A stretch of DNA of 64,000 nt from Heloderma charlesbogerti (Eukaryota > Chordata > Lepidosauria > Squamata > Helodermatidae): positions 496,001 through 560,000 of the forward strand of contig JANEZZ010000802.1 in NCBI GenBank assembly GCA_026122225.1. Direction: 5' to 3'. The translations under genes and the position numbers were made by a program. This document shows positions 12,478 to 21,260 of the stretch, piece by piece. Within the stretch, counting starts at the first letter, position 1, and each line of letters opens with the position of its first letter. The notes under the pieces are model-generated. The model had not been told where the DNA came from. It did not search any database and saw only the letters and a list, made by a program, of their open reading frames with translations.

Positions 12478-12605
12478 TGATTCTCCCACTGAGTGCAGGA
12501 GGCCAGCCAGTATGGGGAAGGCCCCGTCTCTGGGGCCAGGAAGGCAGTCTCCAAGTTGAACTCTTGGAAGAGGCGGGGTCTCCCCCATGCTCGCCAGTTC
12601 GACTT
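12478..12605 (+). repeat. DIRS-A left inverted terminal repeat
   Basis: It begins GATTCTCCCACTGAGTGC and runs through GGGGCCAGGAAGGCAGTCTC to CCCCCATGCTCGCCAGTT. It is the inverted counterpart of 17857-18004, at roughly 80-85 percent identity by eye. Its outer part is also complementary to the first half of the internal region at 17616. Confidence 0.85.
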
Positions 12606-12934
12606 CCTTCCTTGTGGTGGGAGGCAGCTTTCTCTGAGGCTCTCATGTATGAGAGCAACTACAAAAAAGAAAGAAAGACAGAAGAAAGGAGTGACGTGCA
12701 GTCGCGACATCAGGGAGGCAACTCCTTCTCCGGCATACAGAGGACTGGCTCGCAGAGGGGCGACAGAAGGAGACCCCCCCCCAAGGGCTTCTCACCCACC
12801 GCCACACAGGCGCTGGGGAAGCCCCAATGCTCCAGCTCCTCCTGCACAATAGCGGAGGGAGCCCACAGCCACGAGTCTGAGGCAGGCGCTGCCATTGGCC
12901 TCCTCCCTGCCAGCATCCACGTCGGTGCAGTGGA

Positions 12935-14702
12935 GTGAGGCCTGCCTGGATGGTGGAGCCTACATGGGTCAGCAGCGGCTTCCATCCCCCCCCCCCGAAA
13001 AGGAACAGGAGTGGCCTGGAGAGGGTGAGTCCAGGCGGCAGTAGGGACCCTGGGCGGCCCCCCTTTCCTGCCCCCCCACCTGGCCACGAACTACCCAAGG
13101 CCCCCACCCCTGTTGGTGCCTTAGAAAGGGTGGGGATGGAGGACTCCAGCTCCCTGCGCTCCCTTTCATGGGAGCCCCTGGAGGAAAGTTCAGGGGGCCT
13201 GGAGCCCGGCTATACATCCAACCCTGAGGGCCAACTCCCACCACAACTCCGGGAGGGGGGAAAGTCCATGCTACATCTCCTTGAGGAGGCCATGCACCAA
13301 ATCAGATGCAAGGCCTCACCCCAAGAAGGGACTGGGAGCAGGGAATGCTCCCGCAGGAGCACATCCAGGGAAAGGGCCCAACCTAGATGGTGCACTGGCT
13401 CATGCTCTTGCTCTTCCAGTGTCAGCTCCATGAGCAACTGGTGCAGCAGATTATACCACAAACGGGGGCGTAGCTGCACCTCCATCCCCCATGCCCACTC
13501 CAGAAGGAGCAGATAGAGGGGGAGGAAGAGTGAGGCCTCGGGCAGATCCCGATCCACCTCCAACAGGCCCTTCAGGGAGGAAGTGCTCCAGATCCTCATC
13601 ATTCTCTAACGAAAAAAAGACTAGAAGGCACAGAGAGTGGAGGCGGGGGAACAGATCCCCTTCCTCATCCCCGACCTACTGTTCTGACTCCCAAGGCTCT
13701 AGATCCCCTTCTCCTGGGGCAAGTTCATCAGAATCCGAGGAGGGAGACCCCTCAGAAGGGGACAAACCCAAGGAAAAGCCTTCCCAAGGCCATCTTTTCC
13801 CTTCGGATGCCTTTACCAAAATGATCGCCAAATGCCTCAGCATCCTGGAACTTACAGACCAGGAAGAGACCGCTGCCTTCCCATCCCCCCCCCAACCGAC
13901 TGTGCCACTCCCACTGAGCCTGGAAGAGATACTGTGCAAGGAGTGGTCTAGGCCAACCGGATCTAAGACACTCCACTGCTACTGTGAGAGGTTCTGTGAG
14001 AGGTTCTGCCACCTGCAAGAGGATGCCATGCAGGACCTGGTCACCCTGAGAGCAGACGAACCCATCTCAGTTCCAAGGCTTTTCTAACCTCTGAACAAGA
14101 CGACCTCTCCCCAGACCAGCACGACCAAAGGGCCAAGACAGCACTCCGCAGGGGCTTCGAGGTCTCAGCCAGGTCCATGCGAGCAGCGACCACATCAACT
14201 GTCATCGCTAGAGGCATCTTCATGATGGCAAACGGACCTTCACAACAGAGACCTAGGGAAGGAGGCTCATAATACCCTACAGGATATAATGATGGCAGTG
14301 TCATTCCTGGTCGATACCTCACTAGACTCCTTCCAGCCGGGAGCGAAAGCAATAGTAGCTAATATCGTGGCAAGAAGAAACATTTGGCTGCGCAACTGGG
14401 GAGTGGACACCAAAACCATATCCAATCTGGTGAGCATTCCCTTCTCAGGTAAACTGTTCGGGGAGGCCTTGGACAAACTCCTGGTGGAGACAAAGGATAA
14501 GAAGAAAGCTTTGCCGAACCCAGTGAAGAAAGAAACAAAGCACTTCCAGGCAAAGCCCAAGCCCTTTCATCCCTTCAGGCCATCCTTCCCCTCTTCTTAT
14601 GTGCCCAGAGATGGAAACCCCAAGCGACAACATGGCATCAGGGCCAAGCCAGGAGCCCACAAAAGACCCCCCTGGCAAGGCAAGAACCCCAATATGGCAT
14701 GA
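12935..14702 (+). pseudogene. DIRS-A gag-like pseudogene
   Basis: The gag-like region is broken into several frames. 12935-13516 and 13491-14087 encode low-complexity Ser/Arg/Pro-rich segments with an acidic SESEEGDPSEGD patch. A frameshifted bridge at about 14084-14270 contains ARSMRAATTSTVIARGIF. 14289-14702 gives a 137-residue end with ARRNIWLRNWG and FSGKLFGEALDKLL, followed by a basic Lys/Pro/His-rich tail. The RRNxWLRxW...FxGxxLFGxxLD pattern is characteristic of the C-terminal part of DIRS gag and recurs, damaged, in DIRS-B. At least two frame changes and one stop separate the pieces, so no intact protein is possible. The true start is uncertain. The assigned role, RNA binding and particle formation, is known only by family analogy. 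Confidence 0.75.
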
Positions 14703-14769
14703 CTTACCGTCCCCCCCGGTGGGACGGTGGCTGTGGGACTTCTCAAATGCCTGGAGACGACTCTGCTCA

Positions 14770-16112
14770 GACAGCTGGATTCTGGAAATGGTGGAAGAGG
14801 GCTACTCCATAGAGCTCCAGAGGCCACCCAGGGAGCACTTCCGAGGACTCCTGCAGCAATACAGCCCCTACGTCAGATCTGAGCCATCGGGAAGGTGCCA
14901 CGGAAATAGAGGGGACAGGGCATCTTCTCCCTCTTCTTCTCAGTCCCAAAGAGGAACAGGGGGACCAGGCCTATTCTGGTCCTAAAGAGGCTCAACCGCT
15001 GCCTGAAGAAACAGAAGTTCCGAATGGAGACTCTCAAGTCCATAAAGGAGAGCCTCTAAAGAGGGGACTTCTTAACTTTTGTGGATCTGTCAGAGGCCTA
15101 CCTGCACATCCCTATCCGACCATTCCACCGCAAGTGCCTGCGCTTCAGCTGTGGAATAAAACAATTCCAATACAAAGCTCTTCCCTTTGGCCTAGCCACG
15201 GCTCCGAGAGTGTTCACAGAGATCCTCCTGGCCACAGTGGCCCACCTGAGATCAATGGGAATCCATCTACACCCCTATCTGGACAATATCTTAATGCACT
15301 CATCATCATGGGAACAGGGCATACAGGACACCAGCGTCACTCTTTCAACCCTACGGTCCCTAGGGTTTGTCATCAATGAGAAGAGCTCCCTATCACCCTC
15401 ATAGTCCCTACTCCACCTGGGGGTGATCCTGGACACAGCCAAGGACATCATGACTCTTTCTCCAGATACACAGACCGCAGTAAGCAGGCTGGCAGCCCGG
15501 ATCCAGACCGAAAAAAAGCCTTGCCTCAGAGAACTGGCAAAGCTTCTGGGCATGATGGTTTCATGCCAGGAAACCATCCAGTGGGCAAGATTCCACTCAA
15601 GGCTCCTACAGTCGTTCCTCCTGGCCTTCCAGATGGAAATAGCATCCAACCACAACCCAATGGAGACAATCCCAGTGGAAGTCTCTTGCTCCCTGGCCTG
15701 GTGGTCACACTCACCCAACCTCACAGAAGGTATCCCCATCCAGACCCCAATGTTTGCCACCCTAACTACGGATGCTTGCCTCACGGGATGGGGTGCTCTC
15801 TCCAAGGACCGCCACACCTAGGGCCCGTGGACCAAGGAGGAGTTTCACCTCAGCATCAACCTACTGGAACTGAGGGCCATCTGCCTGGCATTGAGGCACC
15901 TAGCCCCACAGCTAGAGACACAGGATGTCCTACTCAGAACAGACAGCGTGGTAGCTGAGGCATACGCGAACAAACAGGGAGGGACTTGGTCCAAAGCCCT
16001 TCAGAGGGAGGCCGTGATGCTATTCAGGTGGGCCCCAAAGCACCTCCATTCCATCAAGGCAGAGCACCTAAAAGGTGTGTTGAACATCCAGGTTGAATGG
16101 CTCAGCAGGACG
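14770..16112 (+). pseudogene. DIRS-A reverse transcriptase and RNase H pseudogene
   Basis: In one main frame I read PREHFRGL, KVPRK-stop-RGQG, RPILVLKRLNRCLKKQKFRMETLKSI, VDLSEAYLHIPI (from 15081), LPFGLATAPRVF, and the active-site box YLDNILM at 15276-15296. RNase H follows with TTDACLTGWGA, LLELRAICLAL and LLRTDSVVAEAYANKQGG (Asp, Glu and Asp positions), then NIQVEWLSR. In-frame stops interrupt it after KVPRK, after KESL, at 15402-15404 and near 15821. The RT box is YLDN instead of YxDD: codon 15285-15287 is AAT, so the second catalytic Asp is lost. In DIRS elements this module copies the RNA and removes the template. This copy cannot. Confidence 0.85.
15485..15537 (+). repeat. 53-bp donor copy duplicated at 16839-16891
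   Basis: This RT-region segment starts CAGGCTGGCAGCCCGG. It reappears at 16839 with one mismatch. At this location it fits the reading frame and the DIRS RT alignment, so this is the native copy. Confidence 0.9.
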
Positions 16113-16520
16113 TCCCTAGACCCAGGATGTGTTCAGTTGGCTCATGAGTTGGTTAGGCCTGCCCTGCATCGACCTCTTCACATCCCAGCAGAACGCCAAG
16201 CTCCCCAGATTCACCACCTGCTATGTCATGAGAGGCACTGAGTTCACAGACACCCTGACCAGCAGCTGGCCTGGGGGCCTTCTTTACACCTTCACTCCCG
16301 TGCCTCTCATCCCAAAGGTGATCCGGAAGCTGAGGGACCAGTGGGCAGAACTAATCCTCATAGCACCCAGTTGGCCAAGGAGACGGTGGTATGCTGACCT
16401 TATAAACCTATCCATGGACAAACTTCTGACCCTGCCACCCTGGCATGACCTGCTGACTCAAGGGCTGTTCACGCTTCCTGAAACTTACAGCCTGGAGGTT
16501 GAGTGGAAACTGCTTAGGAG
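16113..16520 (+). pseudogene. DIRS-A methyltransferase-like domain pseudogene
   Basis: A frame change near 16.13 kb follows RNase H. The new frame encodes LGLPCIDLFTSQQNAKLPRF, DTLTSSWPGGLLYTFTPVPLIPKVIRKL and IAPSWPRRRWYADL. This GxPxxDLFAS..N..LP.F ... W....YAFPP ... PxWPRRxW pattern is the segment after RNase H in DIRS pol, described in the literature as related to Dam-type DNA N6-adenine methyltransferases. Its function in the retrotransposon cycle is unknown. A frame break separates it from RNase H here. The similarity is read from memory of the family, so domain naming is less certain than for RT. Confidence 0.65.
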
Positions 16521-16529
16521 TCCAAGGCT

Positions 16530-17547
16530 ACTCCTCAAAGGTGACACACTCCTGGCCTCCAGGAGGTCCTCCACTAATATATTGCATGAATGCACCTGGA
16601 AGGCTTTCCTCATCTGGGCCCAGACAACAGGGAGGGACCCCTTAGCCACCAGCATAAGTGATATCCTGGAGTTCCTCCAGGAGGTCCTGTCAGCAGGCTT
16701 CAAAGCAAATACCCCCAAGAGACAGGTTTTGGTCTTGGAGTCTATACTAGGGGACTAGGGGGGGGTTAGGGTCTCACCCACCACATTAAGAAATTCCTCA
16801 GGGCGGCCTCACTGATCAATCCTCCCCCAGTGAAGAGCCAGGCTGGCAGCCCGGATCCAGACCGAAAAGAAGCCTTGCCTCAGAGAACTGGAGCCTCAAC
16901 ATGGTTCTCAAAGCACTGTCCAAAGCTCCGTTTGAACCTCTAGGGGCTGCCATCCATAAGGTGTTGACCCTCAAAATGATTTTTCTTCTGGCTATCACAC
17001 CTGCTAGAAGGGTCTCTGAGCTGGGGGCTCTTTTGGTGGAAAAAGACCATGCCTGGACCCAACTTTCATCCCCAAGATCAACTCAGACTTCCACAGGGCC
17101 CAGGAACTGGTCATCCCATCCTTCTGCCCTCACCTTTCCAACCCCCAGGAGAGGGAGTGGCATACCCTGGATGCCAGCTAGGCCCTCAAGTTCTGTCTAA
17201 ATAGGACCGGGCCCCACAGGCAACATAGTGGCCTATTCATGTCCTTTAGACGATCCTCCATGGGCAAGAAGGTATCAGTAGCCTCTCTGGCACGTTGGCT
17301 GCGCAAGTGCATTGTGCTGGCTTACACCTCCAGAGGCTTAGCAGTCCCAGAGGGAATATTGGCCCACTCGGTTAGAGGGATGGCTGCATTAGCAGCCTTC
17401 TGGGCGAGAGCTCCTCTAGAGGAGATCTGCAGGGTGGCCATATGGTCATCCATGCATACTTCCACATGCCACTACAAGATTAACCTTTTTGCCTCTGCAG
17501 AGGATGCCTTCAGCAGGAGGGTCCTCCAGAGGGTCCTACAACCCTAG
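16530..17547 (+). pseudogene. DIRS-A tyrosine recombinase pseudogene
   Basis: The N-terminal SAM-like core-binding part is readable: LLASRRSSTNILHECTWKAF, then ILEFLQEVLSAGFKANTPKRQ. The catalytic part starts near 16901 in another frame with LNMVLKALSKAPFEPLG and PARRVSELGALL (first catalytic Arg). After another frame change comes AHSVRGMAALAA (HxxR box, near 17364) and CHYKINL, with the candidate nucleophile Tyr at codon 17473-17475. The R, HxxR and Y boxes are therefore all still legible, but stops and at least two frameshifts break the gene. A 53-bp RT-derived segment at 16839-16891 replaces the expected sequence just before the catalytic part. In an intact element this enzyme would integrate a circular DNA intermediate. 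Confidence 0.82.
16839..16891 (+). repeat. 53-bp RT segment copied into the recombinase region
   Basis: It is identical to 15485-15537 except for one base (A to G in the A run). Here it interrupts the recombinase alignment: DIRS-B has PPPIHRFPSWNLNWVL at the equivalent place, while DIRS-A reads PPPVKS, then the RT piece, then LNMVL. Confidence 0.9.
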
Positions 17548-17615
17548 CAGGGGGCTGGCTTAAAGGTTTGTTGGCCCACGCAGGGATGAACTGCTTTGGC
17601 ACATCCCCGTATTGG

Positions 17616-17697
17616 CTGGTCTCCTGCACTCGGTGGGAGAAACGGAAATTATTTACTCACTGGTGAATTTCTGTTCTCATCGAATGAAGGAGGCCAG
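17616..17697 (+). repeat. DIRS-A internal complementary region
   Basis: The first half (17616-17642, CTGGTCTCCTGCACTCGGTG...) is the reverse complement of the left outer end near 12480-12506. The second half (17644-17697, GGAAATTATTTACTCACTGG...) is the reverse complement of the right outer end near 17950-18003. The two halves meet at AAAC/GGAAA. This geometry is diagnostic of DIRS1-like elements, where it is thought to guide end-joining of the circular intermediate. Confidence 0.85.
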
Positions 17698-17856
17698 CCA
17701 GGCCTGCCTCTGGGGCTGGCCTCCTTCTGGGAGACTCTTAGGCTGGGGAGGCTTCACCACCGTTGCTTCCTCAGCCTGATCGTCAGTGAGGACTCACAAT
17801 CGAAGACCGTCAGGACTGGGGGCTTCCAAGGAATTTCATCAACTTGGAAGACTCAA

Positions 17857-18004
17857 CTGGCGAGCATGGGGGAGGCCCTGCCTCCTCCAGAAGTTCAACT
17901 TCGAGTCTGCCTTCCTGGCCCTGGAGGCAGGGCTGGCCCTGTACTGACTGGCCTCCTTCACTCAATGAGAACAGAAATTCACCATTGAGTAAAAGATTTC
18001 CATT
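17857..18004 (+). repeat. DIRS-A right inverted terminal repeat
   Basis: It is inverted relative to 12478-12605: CTGGCGAGCATGGGGGAGG through CTGCCTTCCTGGCCCTGG to CTTCACTCAATGAGAACAG. It extends beyond the shared part into a right-specific end (AATTCACCATTGAG...ATTTCC) that is matched only by the internal complementary region. Confidence 0.85.
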
Positions 18005-18087
18005 TCCTCACTGTGTTGGCTGTGCAGACAGTACAGAAGTACTTTACTGTTCAGGATGGAATCTACCACCAGAGGAAGATGATTTTC

Positions 18088-18285
18088 TTTCATAAGTACA
18101 TAAGAGCCCTTCCATCTAGTCCATCTAGTCCAGCATTCTGTTCACACAGTGGCTAACCAGCTGTCAAAGGGAAACCCACAAGCAGGACATGAGTGCAACA
18201 GCACCCTCCTGCCCATGTTCCCTAGCAACTGGTGTGAATAGGCGTACTGCCTCTGATACTGGAGGTAGCATAGAGCCATACCACC
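18088..18285 (-). mobile_element. CR1 LINE 3' UTR fragment
   Basis: The plus strand reads CATCTAGTCCAGCATTCTG, TTCACACAGTGGCTAACCAG, GCAGGACATGAGTGCAACAG and GATACTGGAGGTAGCATA. This is the reverse complement of the 3' UTR at 10.50-10.71 kb. It contains no coding part. Confidence 0.7.
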
Positions 18286-18547
18286 TGAAGAAGGACATTC
18301 TGAGTGTTCCATACCCACCAAATACTACAGAATTTGGCTTTTTTTACCTAGTGCACCACCTGAAAATAATACCTGGCTTTGCTAACATGAACTGTTGTTG
18401 TGTTTCTCTTTAATTGTGCTGTCTGCTCACTCAGGAACCTGTGTGCCTCAGCAAGGGCAAGAGACAGATCTGAGTTGCAGCTCAGAAAGGGATGTCAGCC
18501 TTTGCTTCTTTGTCTCAGAATGCTAGATGTTATCTGATACCTGATAC

Positions 18548-18765
18548 ATGGAAGGCCATGGCTCAGTGGCAGACCACATGCCTTGCTTGCAGAAGGTCCC
18601 AGGTTCAGTCTGTGACATCTCCAGGTGAGGCTGGAAAAATTTCTGCCTGAAATTCTGGAGAGCTGCTACCAGTGAGTGTCAATAATAGTGCCAACAATAC
18701 TCACTAGATGGAACAAGAAGCTGGCTCATTATAAGCTAGCTTTCTACCTTTCTACTCGCAACACC
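18548..18765 (+). mobile_element. tRNA-derived SINE
   Basis: A Pol III A box, TGGCTCAGTGG, lies at 18559-18569 and an eroded B box, GGTTCAGTCTG, at 18602-18612. They have tRNA-like spacing and a CTTGCAGAAGGTCCCAG linker. The SINE body (CATCTCCAGGTGAGG, then GAGAGCTGCTACCAGTG) and a TATAAGCTAGCTTTC end follow. The same body recurs at 32.4 (reverse), 53.2 and 59.6 kb. It is non-coding. In squamates such SINEs rely on a partner LINE. Confidence 0.7.
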
Positions 18766-19079
18766 TACCAGTGACACATTCGGTCTGCAATCACCGTTTT
18801 GAAACTGACTCTATACTGCAAACCTCATGCTCACAAGATCTGGACTAATTTTTGAACTTTTTTGTGTCTTGCCCCATCCCCAGTCTCTTACACCATCTAG
18901 TCTTATTAAGAATTCTGGGTGCATAATGTTTTGTGGCATTTTAGTTGGTCCTAAAAAGTTATTGCCTGAGTATGGATTTTGGATTTTTTACTGTCAAAAT
19001 TATTGCTGGAGTAAACTACTGGTATTTAAGAGTATGTGTGACTCTTTCTTTGTTCCCTCTTCTTTTGTGTTATACACCT
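18766..19079. other. Non-coding stretch
   Basis: Nothing recognised. It may hold diverged LINE 3' sequence leading into the L2 tail that follows. Confidence 0.35.
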
Positions 19080-19320
19080 ATGTATCTGTTCTTTAAAGGA
19101 ACATGGGCCCACCTGTCCATATTTATATTGGCTTTTATTTTTGTTCATACTTTGGTTTTATTCTGTTTTAAACTTAGGGTTTTTATAAAATGTTTTACTA
19201 TGTTATTGTATTTTTTGTTTTTAAGTTTTGTTTTATGAACTGCCCAGAGAGTTTCGGCTGATGGGCAATATAGAATTGTAATAAATAAACAACATTAAAA
19301 TGAAATAAAATAAACAAAGT
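19080..19320 (+). mobile_element. L2-type LINE 3' UTR and tail
   Basis: A T-rich 3' UTR leads to ATGAACTGCCCAGAGAGTTT, then GGGCAATATAGAATTG and AATAAATAAAC. The GCCCAGAG...TATAGAA...AATAAATAA ending is the common L2-type tail in this window. 5'-truncated, no coding remnant. Confidence 0.65.
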
Positions 19321-21059
19321 TGTTTTAGCCAATGTGGGCCATCAGAAAAATGGCAGGTTATTAATTTAAATAAATAAATAGACACGTGTGCTTTTGCTGA
19401 TTCTACTGCCCTCTTGGCAAGAGCTGCCAGCTTTGGCAGAGGGGGGAAAAAAGATTTATCTCCACAGTGATTTATGCGACAGGGCAAAATCATACATAAA
19501 AGACCTTTCTGTAAAGCTTTTTCCTTAAATAATAATATTTTTGTATAATTTGTCAAGACAAATTGAAAAAAATGATAAAACGATTCAGAGGAACACTACA
19601 GACTTCAAGTAAGCTGAAATACATTAAAAAGAAACAAGAAACTATAGCGGTGTTTGGTAGCCCTATTCAGAAACAATACATCTCATTGTCACAAATGAAA
19701 GAAGATTCAAATGTTTTTACTGTGCATATCCTTTCAAAGTACGGAACCATTTTAAGAAGGTGTCTTCAGAGGGAAACAAAATTACTAGTACTGTAAAATA
19801 TATTGATCATTTTTACTTTCCTCTGTGAGCATGTTAATATCTACTTCTTCCTCTGTGTTCTTTTCCATAATTTAAAATGTGTTCCTTGGTATGGAGGAGA
19901 TCATAAAGGGTATTGCAAAACTGTTAAGCCTTGTGGTTTATACATTATAATTAGTTTGGCAGATCAAATACAAATCACTTTTACAGACTATCTACAACAA
20001 CATTGAAGTACCAGTTAAATATTGAAAATAATTAAAGGAATCATGTTTAGTGTGGCATGATTAGCTAATTCACTTTACAAGCATTTATTAAAATGAATTC
20101 ACATGTTATTATTCCATAGGTAGTTACACAATAGTGTTTATCCAGGAAAAAAAATAATGAACCGAACTCTTTGTATCCAGCCCTTCACAATTAAAATGAA
20201 GACTCCCCAAGTAATATCAATCTAGGATAGACTAATTAAGTTTGGTTTGATAACCATTCATTTCTTCTATTGCCTCTGAGCAAATTGTTTATTAGAGAAA
20301 GTTATTTTACACAAATCAAATCAAATTGGGTAAGCCATTATATTTGAGAGAAACCTTAGCCATCCGTCAATTAATCCATCATTTTCTCCAGACACTTTTG
20401 CTTAACAAGGAGATCACATTATCAACAATTTAGATATCAGATGATTAAATTATAACAGAAAATTTATTGACAGTTTTTCTAATACTTTTATTATGAGTAA
20501 ATACAGATATTTTCTCCAACTTAGGAGCAAAGTAAGCACAAATGTGGTTTAAAATACAGTAGCAATAAAATAACAATTCAGACCCAAGAAAATATGACAC
20601 TTTTCAAAACCTATTCATGACTTTGATTGCAGTCTTGTGCCCAATTCTGTACATTTTAGTTCCCTGATGGACAACTCAGCCCAAGAGCAACATCTTATGC
20701 ATGACTTGACCAGCTCAAATTGGCCCAGGGCCCTGGTGGTGTGGAGTTACAAATGCATGACATTTTAAGTTTTAAGAAGAGGTCAGGCAGGTATCGTCGT
20801 TACTTTTCATGCTGGCTTCTGTTAAATGGCTGCCTATGGGAGTGATGGGCTGCTCCAGGAGACAGTTTTGTACTCTCTGAAATGGCCTAAACAAAAGACC
20901 TCTGAATATCCAAGTCGATCAATAAAGAATTGCACCAGTTTAAATGATTCTTTGTTTGGTTGTTCCTTATGTAATGTTTTCTGATTCTTTATAATATTTT
21001 TATTTACTAAGAATGCTGTTCTAAGGGTATCAGTTTACCCAGGAGACTGGCTAGTTACA
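19321..21059. other. AT-rich non-coding stretch
   Basis: No exon, repeat family or RNA gene recognised. Frames near 19.56 kb are Lys-rich AT artefacts. Confidence 0.4.
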
Positions 21060-21260
21060 TTGACCTGGTTTGCACAATCACAGAGGGGAAATAAGCCACA
21101 GTGACTTATTTCCCCTGCCCACCCATGCCCAAGGGATTAGCATAATAGCACGGCTTGTTGTGTTGTGGAGACCCCACCACTGTGTCTTGATTTATTCCCA
21201 GTTTAACAATGAAAACCTTTATTCCCAGTTTATTCCCAGTTTAACAATGAAAACCTAAAA
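21060..21260. repeat. Palindromic MITE-like segment and 28-bp duplication
   Basis: The hairpin arms AGGGGAAATAAGCC and GACTTATTTCCCCT (21082-21115) sit next to CTGGTTTGCACAATCAC, which resembles the TIRs of the larger palindromic family. Identical 28-bp direct copies follow at 21191-21218 and 21229-21256. Confidence 0.5.

Larger units (their letters stand above)
12478..18004 (+). mobile_element. DIRS-A: DIRS-type tyrosine-recombinase retrotransposon
   Basis: This is a 5.5-kb element with the diagnostic DIRS layout: terminal inverted repeats, an internal complementary region next to the right repeat, no LTRs and no target-site duplication. Its parts in order are gag-like (12.9-14.7 kb), RT and RNase H (14.77-16.1 kb), a methyltransferase-like segment (16.13-16.5 kb) and tyrosine recombinase (16.53-17.55 kb), all on the plus strand. 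It is distinctly GC-richer than the flanks. Stops, frameshifts and an RT active-site change make it a dead copy. In the family, reverse-transcribed DNA is thought to circularise using the internal complementary region and to integrate by recombinase rather than by a DDE integrase. The exact ends are good to a few bases. Confidence 0.88.

Noticed and set aside
12643..13107. 154-codon minus-strand ORF inside DIRS-A
   Set aside because: It is an antisense shadow of the GC-rich gag leader region, with Gly/Pro/Arg-rich composition and no domain.
13210..13602. 130-codon minus-strand ORF
   Set aside because: A shadow frame in the DIRS-A gag region; leucine/glutamate-rich without recognisable family.
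12478..18004. DIRS-A interpreted as an endogenous retrovirus or LTR element
   Set aside because: No LTRs, protease, DDE integrase or envelope. A tyrosine recombinase and inverted repeats point to DIRS.
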